A stretch of 64,000 nt of DNA from Siniperca chuatsi (Eukaryota; Chordata; Actinopteri; Centrarchiformes; Sinipercidae). Under the pieces are notes generated by a model, which was not told the DNA's origin, did not search any database, and was given only the letters and a program-made list of their open reading frames with translations. The DNA is taken from assembly GCF_020085105.1 (NCBI RefSeq), contig NC_058053.1, positions 18,002,388-18,066,387 of the forward strand. Direction: 5' to 3'. A program made the translations under genes and the position numbers. Of the stretch, positions 24,201-40,796 are shown piece after piece (position 1 is the first letter of the stretch; each line of letters opens with the position of its first letter).

Positions 24201-26382
24201 TAAGGTTTAACGTAACAAATACGTTAACAAAAGCGTAAAAAAGTAAAAGAATCAGAAAAGTAGACATTTGTGTGTGTGATGGTTTGTCAAATCAGGGCTA
24301 CATGACTGCTTAATTTAGATTTTAAGGACGTAAAAGATGACAATACACTATAAAACATCATACAGGAATAAAGTGGAGTCAACTAATCTTTTACAATTAA
24401 CTTAATACAAATACTTCGGTCTTATTAATTTAGTTAATCTAGTTTTTATCTGCTTCAGAACTTCTAAGCATGAGTTCTTCTGACTTGAAAGATGAGTTGA
24501 ATAAATATACTGCTGAGAGTTTGCTTCAAGTATCAAAAGTAAAAGTACTCATTCTTGAAAACTTCTTTAAATATAGTTAGTCAGGTTTGTCCCAACCTGT
24601 GGGTCGGGCCCCCTTCGAAGGGTCACAAGATAAATCTGAGGGCTTGTGAGGTGATTAATGGGAGAGGAAACAAGTAAAAGCAAAATTCTGATACAGAAAT
24701 CTGTTTTCATTGTTTGGACTTTCCTCTAATCTTTGCTTTTTTGTGAAATATTGGATATTTGGGTCTCTAACAGTTAAATGAAACCATCAGATGTTTAGAG
24801 GTTAAGTGTCTCTTTGGTGGAACTGCTAACAACTCATAGACATCTAAAACTTTACCAAGTAGTCAAGGAAACCACTGGTTTAATCTTTAATAATGTGTTG
24901 TATTTAGTGAACTAACTTTAGTTGGTTTTATATTTTCACAACGTATGAGCCCACTAGAGCCAATTAAATATTTAAGTTTAGTTTAGTTAACTCACATTTT
25001 TAAGGCAGCAGGGAAACTTACGTTTTGCAGTGTATGTGCTGAGAAATGTTTATTTAAAACAAATATTTTGAGAGTTTGACAACTGGACTAATCCCAATTT
25101 ACCTCTTCTACTGCAGGTGATGAAGTGATCGAAGGCGTCTTAGAAGACAGCGTCCTTCTGCCATGCAACTGCTCAGATATAAATTTGAACGAGGAGTTTA
25201 AGTGGCAGATGGAAAACCCGCTGGTTCTGGTGCTCAAATACCACAGTAACACTGCAAACTTCAGTGGCAGATACAAGGGCAGGGCCAAAACATTTCTGAA
25301 TAAGACCAACAATAACTGCTCTGTTCTCCTAACCAACATCACAGCGGCTGACCAGGGGAAATACTCGTGCCGTTTTCACCGTGAAAACCAATACCAGTTT
25401 TTATATGTAAATCTTAACGTTTCTGGTGAGTCATTAATTCATTCATTATGTATACCTATTTTGATCGCTCATTCATTCACCCATAAATTTACAGAAGTAG
25501 CATAATCTTGCACAATTTTAACTTGCATCATCTCTCACTAGCGAGCTACAGTGTTTGTCAGCGCGCTCCCAACAACATCAGTGGCGATTTAAGCGTGAAG
25601 GATTTCCAGTGTGATGTAAGTGGACGCTATGGAGACGCTGAGATTCAGTGGAAATTGGATGGACAGCTTCTTACAAATTCATCCACAACAAACATAACCA
25701 ACAAATACACCCGAAATGCTCCTGCTGGCCTCTACCATTTCCACAGCAAACTCATCACTAAACTCAACATGACCTCAGCCCCTACATGTGAGGTCAAGGC
25801 CAAAGGCATATCAACTGTCATCAGCTATGAGTGCGGGGCAGTGAATGGTAACTATTTGTTTTGATTTATTTACTACTCCACATTAAAAGCATGCACATTA
25901 GCTGTAAACAAAGCATCAGTCACAATACAACATATCGCATAACACCTTTTAAAAAGTAAAATACTGTTTAGGATGTGACATCAAATCGTTAGGGAAAACA
26001 AATCATTTAGTTATTTACAGTGTCATATTTTTGCAATTTTCTTCATTTTTCCACAGAACCAGTTAGAAATCCAAAACCAGAATATGTCGTGAGATACATA
26101 AAAGCCATTCCCATTATGTTGGTGCTCGGATTGTCCCTGGTCTTGTGGCGCCGTTGTAAATTCTCACAGTAAGTGTTTGTCATAATGCCACACTGTAACT
26201 GAGCTGGTTAAAGTAGAGTTGCACAACACTTATTTCAGTTGTTAAGCTGCTACCAGTTTTGCTCTTCCTTGTTGATATTTGTCATCATTACTGAGTCTCT
26301 CAGGGGAACTTTCCATGTCTTTTGTCTTTGATAAAGGAGTTTACAGAGGATACAAGAGGTGGAGGCAGTGGAAAGTGGTTAG
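21236..26382 (+). CDS. Two-Ig-domain type I membrane protein (B7/butyrophilin-like)
   Basis: Five coding exons: 21236-21278, 25117-25425, 25542-25847, 26057-26168, 26337-26382, in frame to 271 residues. Signal peptide MWTFLGVLMVLTVSG. Domain 1 (about 17-118) is V-set: paired Cys and the DQGKYSC motif. Domain 2 (about 119-220) is C-like with Cys-Trp-Cys spacing (FQCDVSG, IQWKLDG, PTCEVK). Several NxS/T glycosylation sites. Transmembrane segment about 233-250 (IKAIPIMLVLGLSLVLW), then a short tail of about 20 residues with no tyrosine signalling motif. One Ig domain per exon with phase-1 borders is typical of B7/BTN/CTX-type receptors. I cannot name an orthologue. The final exon acceptor (26336) is weak, so the tail may differ. 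Confidence 0.8.
22105..23430 (-). mobile_element. 5'-truncated LINE (L2/Rex1-like) in intron 1 of the Ig gene
   Basis: Minus-strand open frame (about 22514-23407, 297 residues) covers the second half of a reverse transcriptase: APQGTVLSPFLF, the catalytic FSDDSAVVG (variant of F/YADD), LGVHMDNKLDW, then the thumb region. Downstream are a 3' UTR and a tail: AATAAAGTATT followed by repeated GATTCT units, read from 22105 in reverse. The N-terminal half, endonuclease and first ORF are missing, as is usual after incomplete reverse transcription. The uninterrupted frame suggests a fairly young insertion. Subfamily not certain. Confidence 0.85.
24500..24960 (+). repeat. Family D repeat with embedded hAT-like element
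   Basis: Outer part has aaaagtaaaagtact and aatgtgttgtattta, the landmarks of family D (fish AAGTACTT-type repeat). Embedded at about 24592-24882 is a hAT-like non-autonomous element (inner words ccaacctgtgggtcgggc, ggaactgctaacaactcata, ending ccactg) followed by GTTTAATC. The same arrangement recurs at 52310-52922. Lies in intron 1 of the Ig gene. Confidence 0.6.
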
Positions 26383-28789
26383 TCATTAATGAGGACTCAT
26401 GCCAACACAGAGACTGTTTACGGGCAGGTTACATCCTGTGTTCACGCCACTCCTGGAATGTTGTGTTTCTGAAAAGGACGTCCATTTTGTGAGCTTTTTA
26501 TGGATGTTTGCAGGCAAATGTTTATATTATTTCCATCCAATTCCACTGCAAAAAGAGATTGCCCTCTACGATATGAAGATGAAGTGACACATTTAAATGT
26601 AATCAGTTACACCTCAGTAACGAAACAAAGCATAAAAAATATATAAATCATCACACAACAAAAATAGATTATTGGATGTGTGCACTATTTTATATTCTGT
26701 AGCAGGTAACAGTGATGCTATACATATTACAATCCAGCCAGAATAATTGCATCCTTTGGAAAATTGTCTTGTTGACAAATGAAAATGTCAACAAAACAAT
26801 TTTCTGAATGCACAATAATGTTAAACCGATTCAGACATATACTTAATGTAGTTAATATGTCACCAGCCTGAGCAAAATCACAGTGCACTACACTTTTCAA
26901 TCTTCACATTCTAAACATCCTGCATTACAGAAAAACTGCATAAAACTGAGCCTTTTAATGATGTAATGTCCATTGGTGGTTAAGTATATATACTGTGAGT
27001 GCTATAATTTAAATGTGAGAAAGAAAGTTATTAATACGGAGACATTGTAACACTTGGCAACAATTGTGAAAAATATGGTTGCTATGAAACTATTTTATAA
27101 GCTGTTATCATTAACCCTTTATTAACATACAGGTAATATTTTTATAGCACAATACCAGTACTATGCATTGTTCATTTCCATTTAAATAAAATACATTTAT
27201 GGAAGGTGTATAAAATATATGTGTTTAAGGTTGACTATCTACTGTGATTTTCTTGTAAAGGTCCTTGGACCTTCTTTTCTTACATTAGGGTGTGACATGT
27301 GTAAAATGTAACCTGTTTTTCTGTAACTGCTTTCGTGGTATAGCTGGTTACGCTGGATGATGTTGTTTTGCCAGTGTTGTTTCATTTTTCAAGGTTTGGA
27401 GGGGAACCCCTGTGACAGTTTTGTGACATTCAAGAGTTATAACATCAAAAAGTAATGCCTGCGGATGATCCCTACCTGGACAACCAAACAACCAGTGACT
27501 TTAAAAAAAAAAAAAATATATATATATTTTCCAGTCTGAAAAGGTGTTGTTGAACTTTGGGAACTGGGGAACATACCTTGCTTCTGTAGCTGCAAACAGG
27601 AGAGCACAACAAATCTTAAGCAAGCTGGAAGAGAGGAAATGTGTGACAGTGTGAATGTGTGGACTTTTTCAAGGCCAACAAAGGGCTAAAATGAAACCTA
27701 CCCTGAAAATGTTTTGCTGAGGGAAGAAAAACTGAGCAGCCCTTTAACCCACATACTCCATTTTAGCCTTGAGTCTTTTGGCACCATTGTCTTTTGTTTT
27801 TGTCTTGCTAATTTCTTATGTTATTTTGTAACCTGTCTTTAGTGTCACTTGTGCTGTCTCTTTGTAAATTGCTTTGATGTGTGCTGAACAACAAGACACT
27901 ATAAAAGCACGCCATAATCTTGGCCACAGGGTACTAGTATTATTAACTGGATTTTCATCATGTTGAGACATTGGTTAATGGAGCTAAGCAGAAGGAAACG
28001 TGGCAACATTCAGCAATGTGTATACAGTATGTGTGTGAGGGAGAGATGACTGGAGCAATTAAACTCAATCAAAATACATCAAAGAAATTTGTTTTTCTTT
28101 GTCCCCCGCATTATCTACCTGAAATCAGCTCAGACACGTCACGGTACATTTACATGACACAGTATTCAGCAAAGTAGTCAATGGAAAAAGCAGGCTGGAA
28201 AACTGTGACCTTATTTCCCTTTGAAACATTTCATTTCCCTTTTTTCTTTATTGAACCATATCAACAAACACATATCTTTCAGCAGCCAGATAGATGTTGC
28301 ACTACTGTGTAAGTAAACACCATTCACATTTATATAAAATAAAAATAAAAGTAAAAACTATATTTAACAGTAATAGTAGTAAACATGTAAATCCAATAAA
28401 CAATCATTTAAAATGATAATAAATAATAAACAATTAATGGTTGTTCAGGGGACTCTCCAAACAACTCGTCATAATACAGTAATGTACATTTATGTTTATG
28501 GTTAGCTTTAAGCTCTAGGCTAGCCTGAGCTTATGCATCCTAGAGGTTGAATTCTGTCCAAAAGCCATTTAAATTAAAGGAAGACTTATAAAACAGTGCT
28601 TTGAGATTTACAATAAAACAGAGTTAATGTTATATTCAAAATTTGATGTAATGTCTCTCCCCAAACCACAGACTGTATATAAAGTACACAGTCAATGCCC
28701 CACACAAACAAAACAGACTGTATATAATATACAGGCTATGAAACAAACACACAACAGATGGCAGCAACAGCTCCATGGTGCGTCATTGC
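26383..28789. other. Ig-gene 3' region and intergenic spacer
   Basis: AT-rich, without a coding frame that I can support. Probably begins with the Ig gene's 3' UTR; AATAAA-like words occur (for example near 27187) but none decides an end. Holds an A-run joined to (TA)n at about 27500-27525. No RNA gene recognised. Confidence 0.5.
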
Positions 28790-28929
28790 GTGTGACGTAA
28801 GGAAACACCAGGAAGTGATACAGGCGGCTAACTGGCTAGCTCGGGGCTAGCGAGTAGAAATGAATCTCCATCTGAAACATAGTTGTGTGTGTTTTCAGAG
28901 GCTGGAACAAGACTGACATTTTGTTCACG
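28790..28929 (+). promoter_or_regulatory. piga core promoter and probable leader exon
   Basis: TGACGTAA (28793-28800, CRE-like) and CAGGAAGTGA (28809-28818, ETS-type) lie in a short higher-GC patch that precedes a good splice donor GTAAGG at 28930. This fits an untranslated first piga exon ending at 28929 and spliced to the exon holding the ATG at 30082. No TATA box. Inference from motifs and spacing only. Confidence 0.5.
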
Positions 28930-30045
28930 GTAAGGCAATTCGGACTAGGAACACTATCTGCTTTAATGTCAGTCAACTGGTTAAATATGAACAACGTTAA
29001 CTTGATGCTAACGTGTAATGAAATAGATGAGGCACAAAAAACGTTAATGTAGCTTAGAAGAGTTGACCCATAGTCACCTTGCACCAGCTAAGTTAGTCTC
29101 CGAGGTGTTTGTAAATACTTCATGAGCGACCTTAACTATCCCGGCATAGTTAAACGGATAGCAAATGCAAATTAAAGGGACAATTCACTAAAAAACATTT
29201 CTAATGCTAAGAGAGAAGCTGCTACACTCAGTAGTGAAACAGGTGCTGCACTATTACAATACCAAATGTCGTTTTATTGGGATATGTGGAGATTTGAAAG
29301 CAGCTCTAAACCCTACATGATCAAAATTGGTTTATCACAGGTTTAGTATTACAGGTGTAAATGTTGGTCAACATAAAAAGTACTTGAGGTAATTTATAAA
29401 CTGCTCTGGACCATTGTTTACAGTCATCTGTAATACCTGAGTTGGTGAATACCTGACTATCATGTCTCAGCTGAGTCATTAGTGCTGGTCGATGTTTATA
29501 TGAGATATGAGACCAAATATTTCTGAAAAGTATCTTGCTATAGTGAAATATATAGCTGATATATCATAATCAGAGGGGGCGTGGATGACCAAGGGAAAAA
29601 TATGGTGAATGAACATAATTTATGTAGGGAAATAAAGAAACAAGAGTTTGCTGATGCTATCGTGCTGACCTGAATAATTTCTTTTATTTCAATCGAATTC
29701 AACTTGGCTCCTATTATATTTGTTTCTCCTCCAATTTTGTTAATGATTGATAAGAATTCAATCTGTTTATGTGTGGTGGGGGGCTTCTGAAGGGGGGCAT
29801 GACAGAAAGAGTTTGAGAACCACTGGATTAGTTGATGGCCAAAAAGTTCATCGCCAGTTCATCATTTTGGTAATCGTTTCACCATTTAAGTCATTTATCA
29901 AGCAAAAAGGCCAAAGAATTGCTGGTTCCAGCTTCTCTTCAATTCTTAAAAAAATATTTAAATTATTAATTGATTATTAAAATACTTTTGTCATCAATTA
30001 ATTTTTTGTTGATCAACTAATCGATGAATGAACTAATTATTTCAG
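28930..30045 (+). other. Presumed piga first intron
   Basis: From the putative leader-exon donor to the AG at 30044-30045. No open frame. Contains repeat debris: a TATCGG-type remnant near 29480-29580, a hAT-end word (agtttgagaaccactgg) at about 29809, and the rearranged family A copy at its right end. Confidence 0.4.
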
Positions 30046-30052
30046 CACTAGT
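29850..30052 (+). repeat. Family A remnant, rearranged, just before the piga start exon
   Basis: A reverse-oriented end (aatcgtttcaccatttaagt ... gctggttccagcttctc) is fused to a forward-oriented end (gttgatcaactaatcgatga ... attatttcagcacta). The forward end carries the TTTCAG that is the most likely acceptor for the piga start-codon exon. Confidence 0.6.
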
Positions 30053-30081
30053 GAGGTGCACAGCCACACAAGGAATCTACA

Positions 30082-35667
<5,586 letters not shown>

Positions 35668-36100
35668 TAATCAGACTATACCTCTGCCTCATTAATAGCT
35701 GCTTACATGGCGTCCTCTTTATGGTGCTGACTGACATGAAACATGGCTACTGAATGCTGAATGTGCTCATGGTGACTCCAAACATTGTTTACAGTTACTT
35801 ATCAAAAGAGACCTTGTGTGAAAGCATTTGCACTGAACAGAGAGAGTAAAAGGGCTTGTTAATTGTTCACTAGGAAACAAAATGGCAGTAACCTATATTC
35901 ACATGGATGCAAACATAATTTTGTGCAGAGCTGTACATCTGTGCAAATTCCTTTATTTGTCTGATTTTGATATCATGAATGCCTCTCCTTTATTTAATAA
36001 TTTCAGATGGTACATATTTATATGAAACCTGGGAGTTTTTTTCAGATGGTGTGACTCCCAGACAATCCACTCTGGAAAATAAAGTGTAGTTTCTAATGTT
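35668..36100 (+). terminator. piga 3' UTR and poly(A) signal
   Basis: Follows the TAG at 35665-35667. Canonical AATAAA at 36078-36083 predicts a 3' UTR of about 0.43 kb. Confidence 0.65.
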
Positions 36101-37072
36101 TAATCTGTTTTCACATGTCATTTCATTCAGATTATATACAGCACTGTAGCAGTTTCATCTTCTAGAGACTGTTACATGAGACAGTATGCATCGAAAGACA
36201 TTAGACGACTACTTACTTAAAGTTAGTTTTGCAAAAGAGATGGCTCTGTGGAATGAAGAGTGCCAGACAAAACACAGAGAAGTTGTGAAACAGGAGGTGA
36301 TAGAGATGGGATGGCATGGCTTTTTCAAGGCTAACAATGCAGATTTGCATAGCGTCGTGATTGGAAGTTTAAACATTATATCGTGCCTGCAAAAAAAACT
36401 TGTTATATGAGTTCTTGTAGAGAGAGCTAAAACTGAAAACATAAAACTTTGCTGTATTAAATGTGGAATGTCTAAACAGATCAGTAGATGTGTGTCTACA
36501 TGTAGAGCTTATTTCTAGAGATATAATGAGCTGTGTTTTTGCTTTGCTGTGGAAAACTCTTCAAAATACATTTTGAAGGAAGTAGATGTGTTTTAATCTG
36601 TTTTATTGTAAGTAATAATTACATTTAGATCCTGTTGTGACAATATTTCAATCACATAACTTTGGATAGCAATATCTTCTGTGCCTTTAGCTGAAAATAT
36701 GTTGTCAGACCAGAAGATAGTGCACCTCCACACTTAACAGATTTTGTAAGATGAAATACAGCAAACTGCTCGTTTCACCCAAATATCAGTGTGAAACTTG
36801 TTCAAGCCTGTGTTGTAGCTGTTTGTATGCACAAGTGCTTTATTCAAGGTGTATCATCAACACAGGCCCATCCTAACAACCATTGTTATGCACATACTGT
36901 AGTCTATACCCACAGACTGGGACGAGGGTGGGCGGGAGGTGGCAATGTGGGGGAGGTGGCCAAGGACCCAGATAAGAGGGGGAGGAAGGCCGACTTCAGG
37001 TTTGTGTATCCGACTGGACAAGCTTGAGTCCTGGACAGTCGTGAAGGAGTCTGCTGTTGTTTCATTTTCATC
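36101..37072 (+). other. piga-asb spacer and asb leader
   Basis: No gene recognised up to about 36850. A 74-codon frame at 36186-36410 lacks any recognised domain. The last 150 bases (36920-37072) are purine- and G-rich and probably hold the promoter and 5' UTR of the ankyrin/SOCS-box gene. Confidence 0.45.
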
Positions 37073-40000
37073 ATGGCTGCTGTTCAAACAGAGGTTTCCC
37101 TGTACTCACAACCTTGGCAGAGGCCCCTGTACATCTATGGGGGGTTGGCGTGCAACTCACTGATGGCTGGTAAGCTTTTTTCTTTGTCTTTTTGTCCCAT
37201 TCAGCTAATTTTTTGTTGTTATGAGAGAAATTAAAGTCATACAACTGGATTACATTTGTTATTACTTGAGCAAATGTACACACTTTCTGTTAAGTGTGGT
37301 ATAGCTTTGGACCGCTTTGCATTAAGCATCAAATCAAAAGTGTCCTTTTGATTACAGATTGGCTGAGACCTGAAAACTTTGCATAAAGATTGTTTACTGG
37401 GCTCTGCAGGAGCCAGCCAAACCCTGGGTGTGATTATTCAGTGAGTTTGGTGTTCAGAGTTGGAATGACCCTGAAGAACCAGATAAACATGTATTCAAAT
37501 GAGGTCATCTTAGCATTACAGTGGCCATGAGCGTATCTCTGTGTTTTCTGAATGTGGAGACCTTTCCGATCTTATTGTCTGTCTCAGATTCCTGGTCGGA
37601 CAGAACTCCTCTCCATGAAGCCGCCTACCAAGGCAGACTGCTACACCTGAGAAGCCTCATCGCTCAGGTGAACTTAATATGGGTCTTTCTTCATATATAT
37701 ACACATCAAATGCACAGCACATGCATGGTTGTGTCTGACATTATTATCCTCTCTGATCTCCCCTGCAGGGCTTTCATGTAGACACACTCAGCATGGACAG
37801 AGTCTCTCCTCTCCATGAAGCTTGCCTTGGTGGCCATTATGCTTGTGCCAAGTTCCTGCTGGACAATGGCGCAAATGTAAGAACACATTGTCTATTTTCA
37901 GTTTAAAGATGGGCTTGTTTTTAGCGTGTTTATGATCTAAATCTGTAGAAATGACTCAACAAATCTTGAATAAGAAATCACTTAAGTTTTATGTTGTCAT
38001 ACCAGAAGTGTTTATTACAAAAAGGACAGGTTTAGGTATCAAACCTGAGGTATTTATCCAGGGAATCTTCTGGTTGTACATGAGCTCAAATATTTGGGAA
38101 TAATAGTTAAAGAAATTCACAGCTTTACTTTTAAAAAACAAGCAAAGAAAGTTGTGGATACAGTAAAATTTACCTTTAGGTTCATCAGAAACAATTGGAC
38201 TGTTCTGAAGCCTATTGAGGTAGTATACAAGCAAGCTGTGAAGGTTTTGGACAGAAAGCCAAATCACCATCATTGTGACATTTTATTAACAATTGAACTT
38301 TTAAATTGGGATAATTTTATAAACACAGCGTTAGTTGGGTCTGAAAACTACAAAGTTTGAAAATGAAAACAATCAACAGTTTTGGAGTTAGAAGGAAGTG
38401 AGCTCACCAGACCTCTGTAGCCCGCTCCTCATCTCTGCTTGAGGCTAGCGGCTCAAGGCTACATTAGCTGCTCTAGCATATCACACCAACACCCCCTAAC
38501 TGAACTGTTGGTGGTCCAGTTGCATTGTGGGTAATGTAGGCACCAGATTTTGACAAGAAGAAGAATGTGTGGCATAAAAAGATGATCTGGTTATGTTGCA
38601 TCGATCATGTCATTGTCAGTATTCTTTTTTGTTAGAAAGTTGAAAATTGGAGAAACAACAATGCCAACATGACTTATTATTTATTTTCATCCTACTCTAT
38701 CCATCAATGTCTATATAGTGGATCCTTCTACATGCCATATTTAATGTATAATGTTGGTGTGTTGTCCCTGATAAATAAATGAATAATGTAAATGCTCTAT
38801 TGGCCGTAGCATCATTATCTTTCCTTTCATATCCCCCCATAGGTGGAGGCAGTATCAACAGATGGCGCCACACCTCTCTTCAACTCCTGCAGCAGCGGGA
38901 GTGCTGCTTGTGTCAGGCTCGTCTTGCAGCACAGTGCCTCCATCCACACCCCCTACGAGCTGGCATCACCCATCCACGAGGCCGCTAAGAAAGGTGTGTA
39001 TGTGCAAACATGTATGAGTGTAAACACATGATCTGTCAGTGCTCAAATTCTCATGCTGTGCTGTTTCTCCATCAGGTCACAGAGAGTGTCTGGAGCTGCT
39101 GCTGTCGTATGGCGCTCATATCGACATGGAGCTGCCAGTGGTGGGGACGCCGCTGTATTCTGCCTGCATGGCCCGGGCTGCAGCCTGTGTAGGGGTGCTG
39201 CTACACTCAGGTAGTGAAATCTGCAAACTCTGCAGTGTCACAAAAAGTCAGGAACAATCATAAGTCACAGAGTTTATCCCTCTACCAGGGGGTGAGAGAA
39301 CTTGAACATCAAAGCCCCGTTTTAGGTGTTTTACAGTTAAATTAAATATCCTAGAGATCTAAAAACACACAAAAGGCACAAGGTAGCACAGGACATTAAG
39401 TCAAATATTAAAAGCAGTAAACAGGTGAGTTTCTCATTGCCTTGCCTAAAACATGCAAAATGCAACAAGAACCCCTTCTCACTAAAGGAAATACATTATC
39501 ATTTCCCTGAGCTACTGCATATGTTTTCAACTACTTCTAATTCTTGTTGCATTGCATATTCCAGATGGGTAATTTGCATACTCTAACTCTGGAGTGGGTA
39601 CAAAGAAAAGTAGACAACATAATGATCCAACACAAGTAGCATAATCCAAAGTAGGAAGACTAACAATTTTGTGTTTTTTTTTAATTACACACCCTATTAA
39701 TTCATGAATCTTGTTAACTTCTCAAACGTGAGAATTTGATGCCTTTATTTGTCATACATGATAGTAATGTAATTAAATATCTTCGGGTTTTGGACTGTTG
39801 GTCGGACAAAACAAGACATTTGAAGACATCACCCTGGGCTGTGGGAAATTCAGATATTTTCACTATCTTCTGACATTTTATAGACAAAACAATTACTCGA
39901 TTAATTGTGAAAATAATCATTAGCTGCAGTCATAAAATAGTTAAAAACAGCTTTTTTTTCTGTTGCTCCCAGATAGTTTTTTTAGCTGTAAACACTGCCA

Positions 40001-40796
40001 TTTGTCTTCCCATTACTTTCATTTTGCATGGAAACGGGAAAACAGTCTTTCGGCAGTTCAGAGCAGCACATAATTTTTATGGCATGTCTAGACTTGTCGG
40101 TCTAATTTACAGAACTGTCAGACACAGCTGCAAATAATTAAATATTTTTCATAGTTCTGCTCTAAGTTCCCATCTGTTCACATTTTGATTAGTCACCAAT
40201 TTTCACACTGTATAATTTCCTAATAATTCTAACCACAGAGTGCTGGAACAAACAGTCTGTGAGAACACATGGACGCTTTTGGCGTTTATAGTCTAAATCA
40301 CATAATTTAGCTGTTCTGATGCATTTACTTGAGTCAGGTGTTTAACCATTTCTGTTTGTGTGCACATGTAGGAGCAGATGTTCGAATAGGATGTGGGCAG
40401 GACAGTCCTTTACATGCTGCAGTTCGAGGTGGAGGAGCCAACATAGTGGATCTTCTGCTGGACTTTGGGGCTGATGGGTGTTGTAGGAACGCAGAGGGAA
40501 AGACTCCTCTGGATCTGTCGTCGCCAAACAGCGCAGTTAGAATTGTACTGCAGAAAAGGGGTATGTTGTGGACACTCACATCCACACGTGTTACACAAAC
40601 ACCCAAAACCCAATGTGTTGATCTTCTAGAAGGTATAACAACTCTACCCTCTATCTCTCCGGCCTGCCCAGGTCCCTGCTCTCTGTCTCAGCTCTGTCGG
40701 TTATGTATTCGCCGAAGTCTGGGAAGGAGTCGTCTCCACGGAGCTTCCAGCCTCTTTCTTCCTCACAGTATCAAGGACTTCCTCCTCTACCAATGA
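37073..40796 (+). CDS. asb9: Ankyrin repeat and SOCS box protein, ASB9-like
   Basis: Seven coding exons: 37073-37169, 37588-37667, 37769-37876, 38843-38993, 39076-39210, 40372-40560, 40672-40796; 294 residues in frame, the same length as human ASB9 (ASB11 is longer). About six ankyrin repeats (about 34-250; for example TPLHEAAYQGRLLHLRSLI, SPLHEACLGGHYACAKFLL, SPIHEAAKKGHRECLELLL), then a SOCS box (LSQLCRLCIRRSLG ... FLLYQ) that recruits Elongin B/C and Cullin 5 to form a ubiquitin ligase; the ankyrin face picks the substrate. ASB9 binds creatine kinases in mammals. The N-terminus (CNSLMAD) and GQDSPLHA match ASB9 better than ASB11, and there is no N-terminal membrane segment, but the two are close paralogues. 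Confidence 0.85.
38060..38330 (+). mobile_element. LINE fragment (reverse transcriptase C-terminal part)
   Basis: In the asb intron between exons 3 and 4. A short open frame reads LGIIVKEIHSFTFKKQAKK and then VLKPIEVVYKQAVKVLDRKP, the pattern of the region after the catalytic core in a fish non-LTR retrotransposon. Sequence normally found between the two blocks is missing, and no tail is seen. Old, inactive. Confidence 0.6.
38355..38585 (+). repeat. Unclassified interspersed repeat (pair with 41060-41280)
   Basis: Shares ttgcattgtgggtaatgtag, gacaa and the gaagaa...gtgtgg...ataaaa run, in order, with 41060-41280. Between the two blocks of the 41 kb copy the text differs, so both are diverged members of one family. 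Confidence 0.5.
39770..39935 (-). repeat. Family A miniature transposon, partial, reverse
   Basis: Carries gttttggactgttggtcgg, gaagacatcaccctgggctg, ctgacattttatagacaaaa and ends taatcattagctgcagtc. In the asb intron between exons 5 and 6. Confidence 0.75.

Noticed and set aside
36186-36410. 74-codon frame after piga
   Set aside because: No family resemblance; ordinary chance length.
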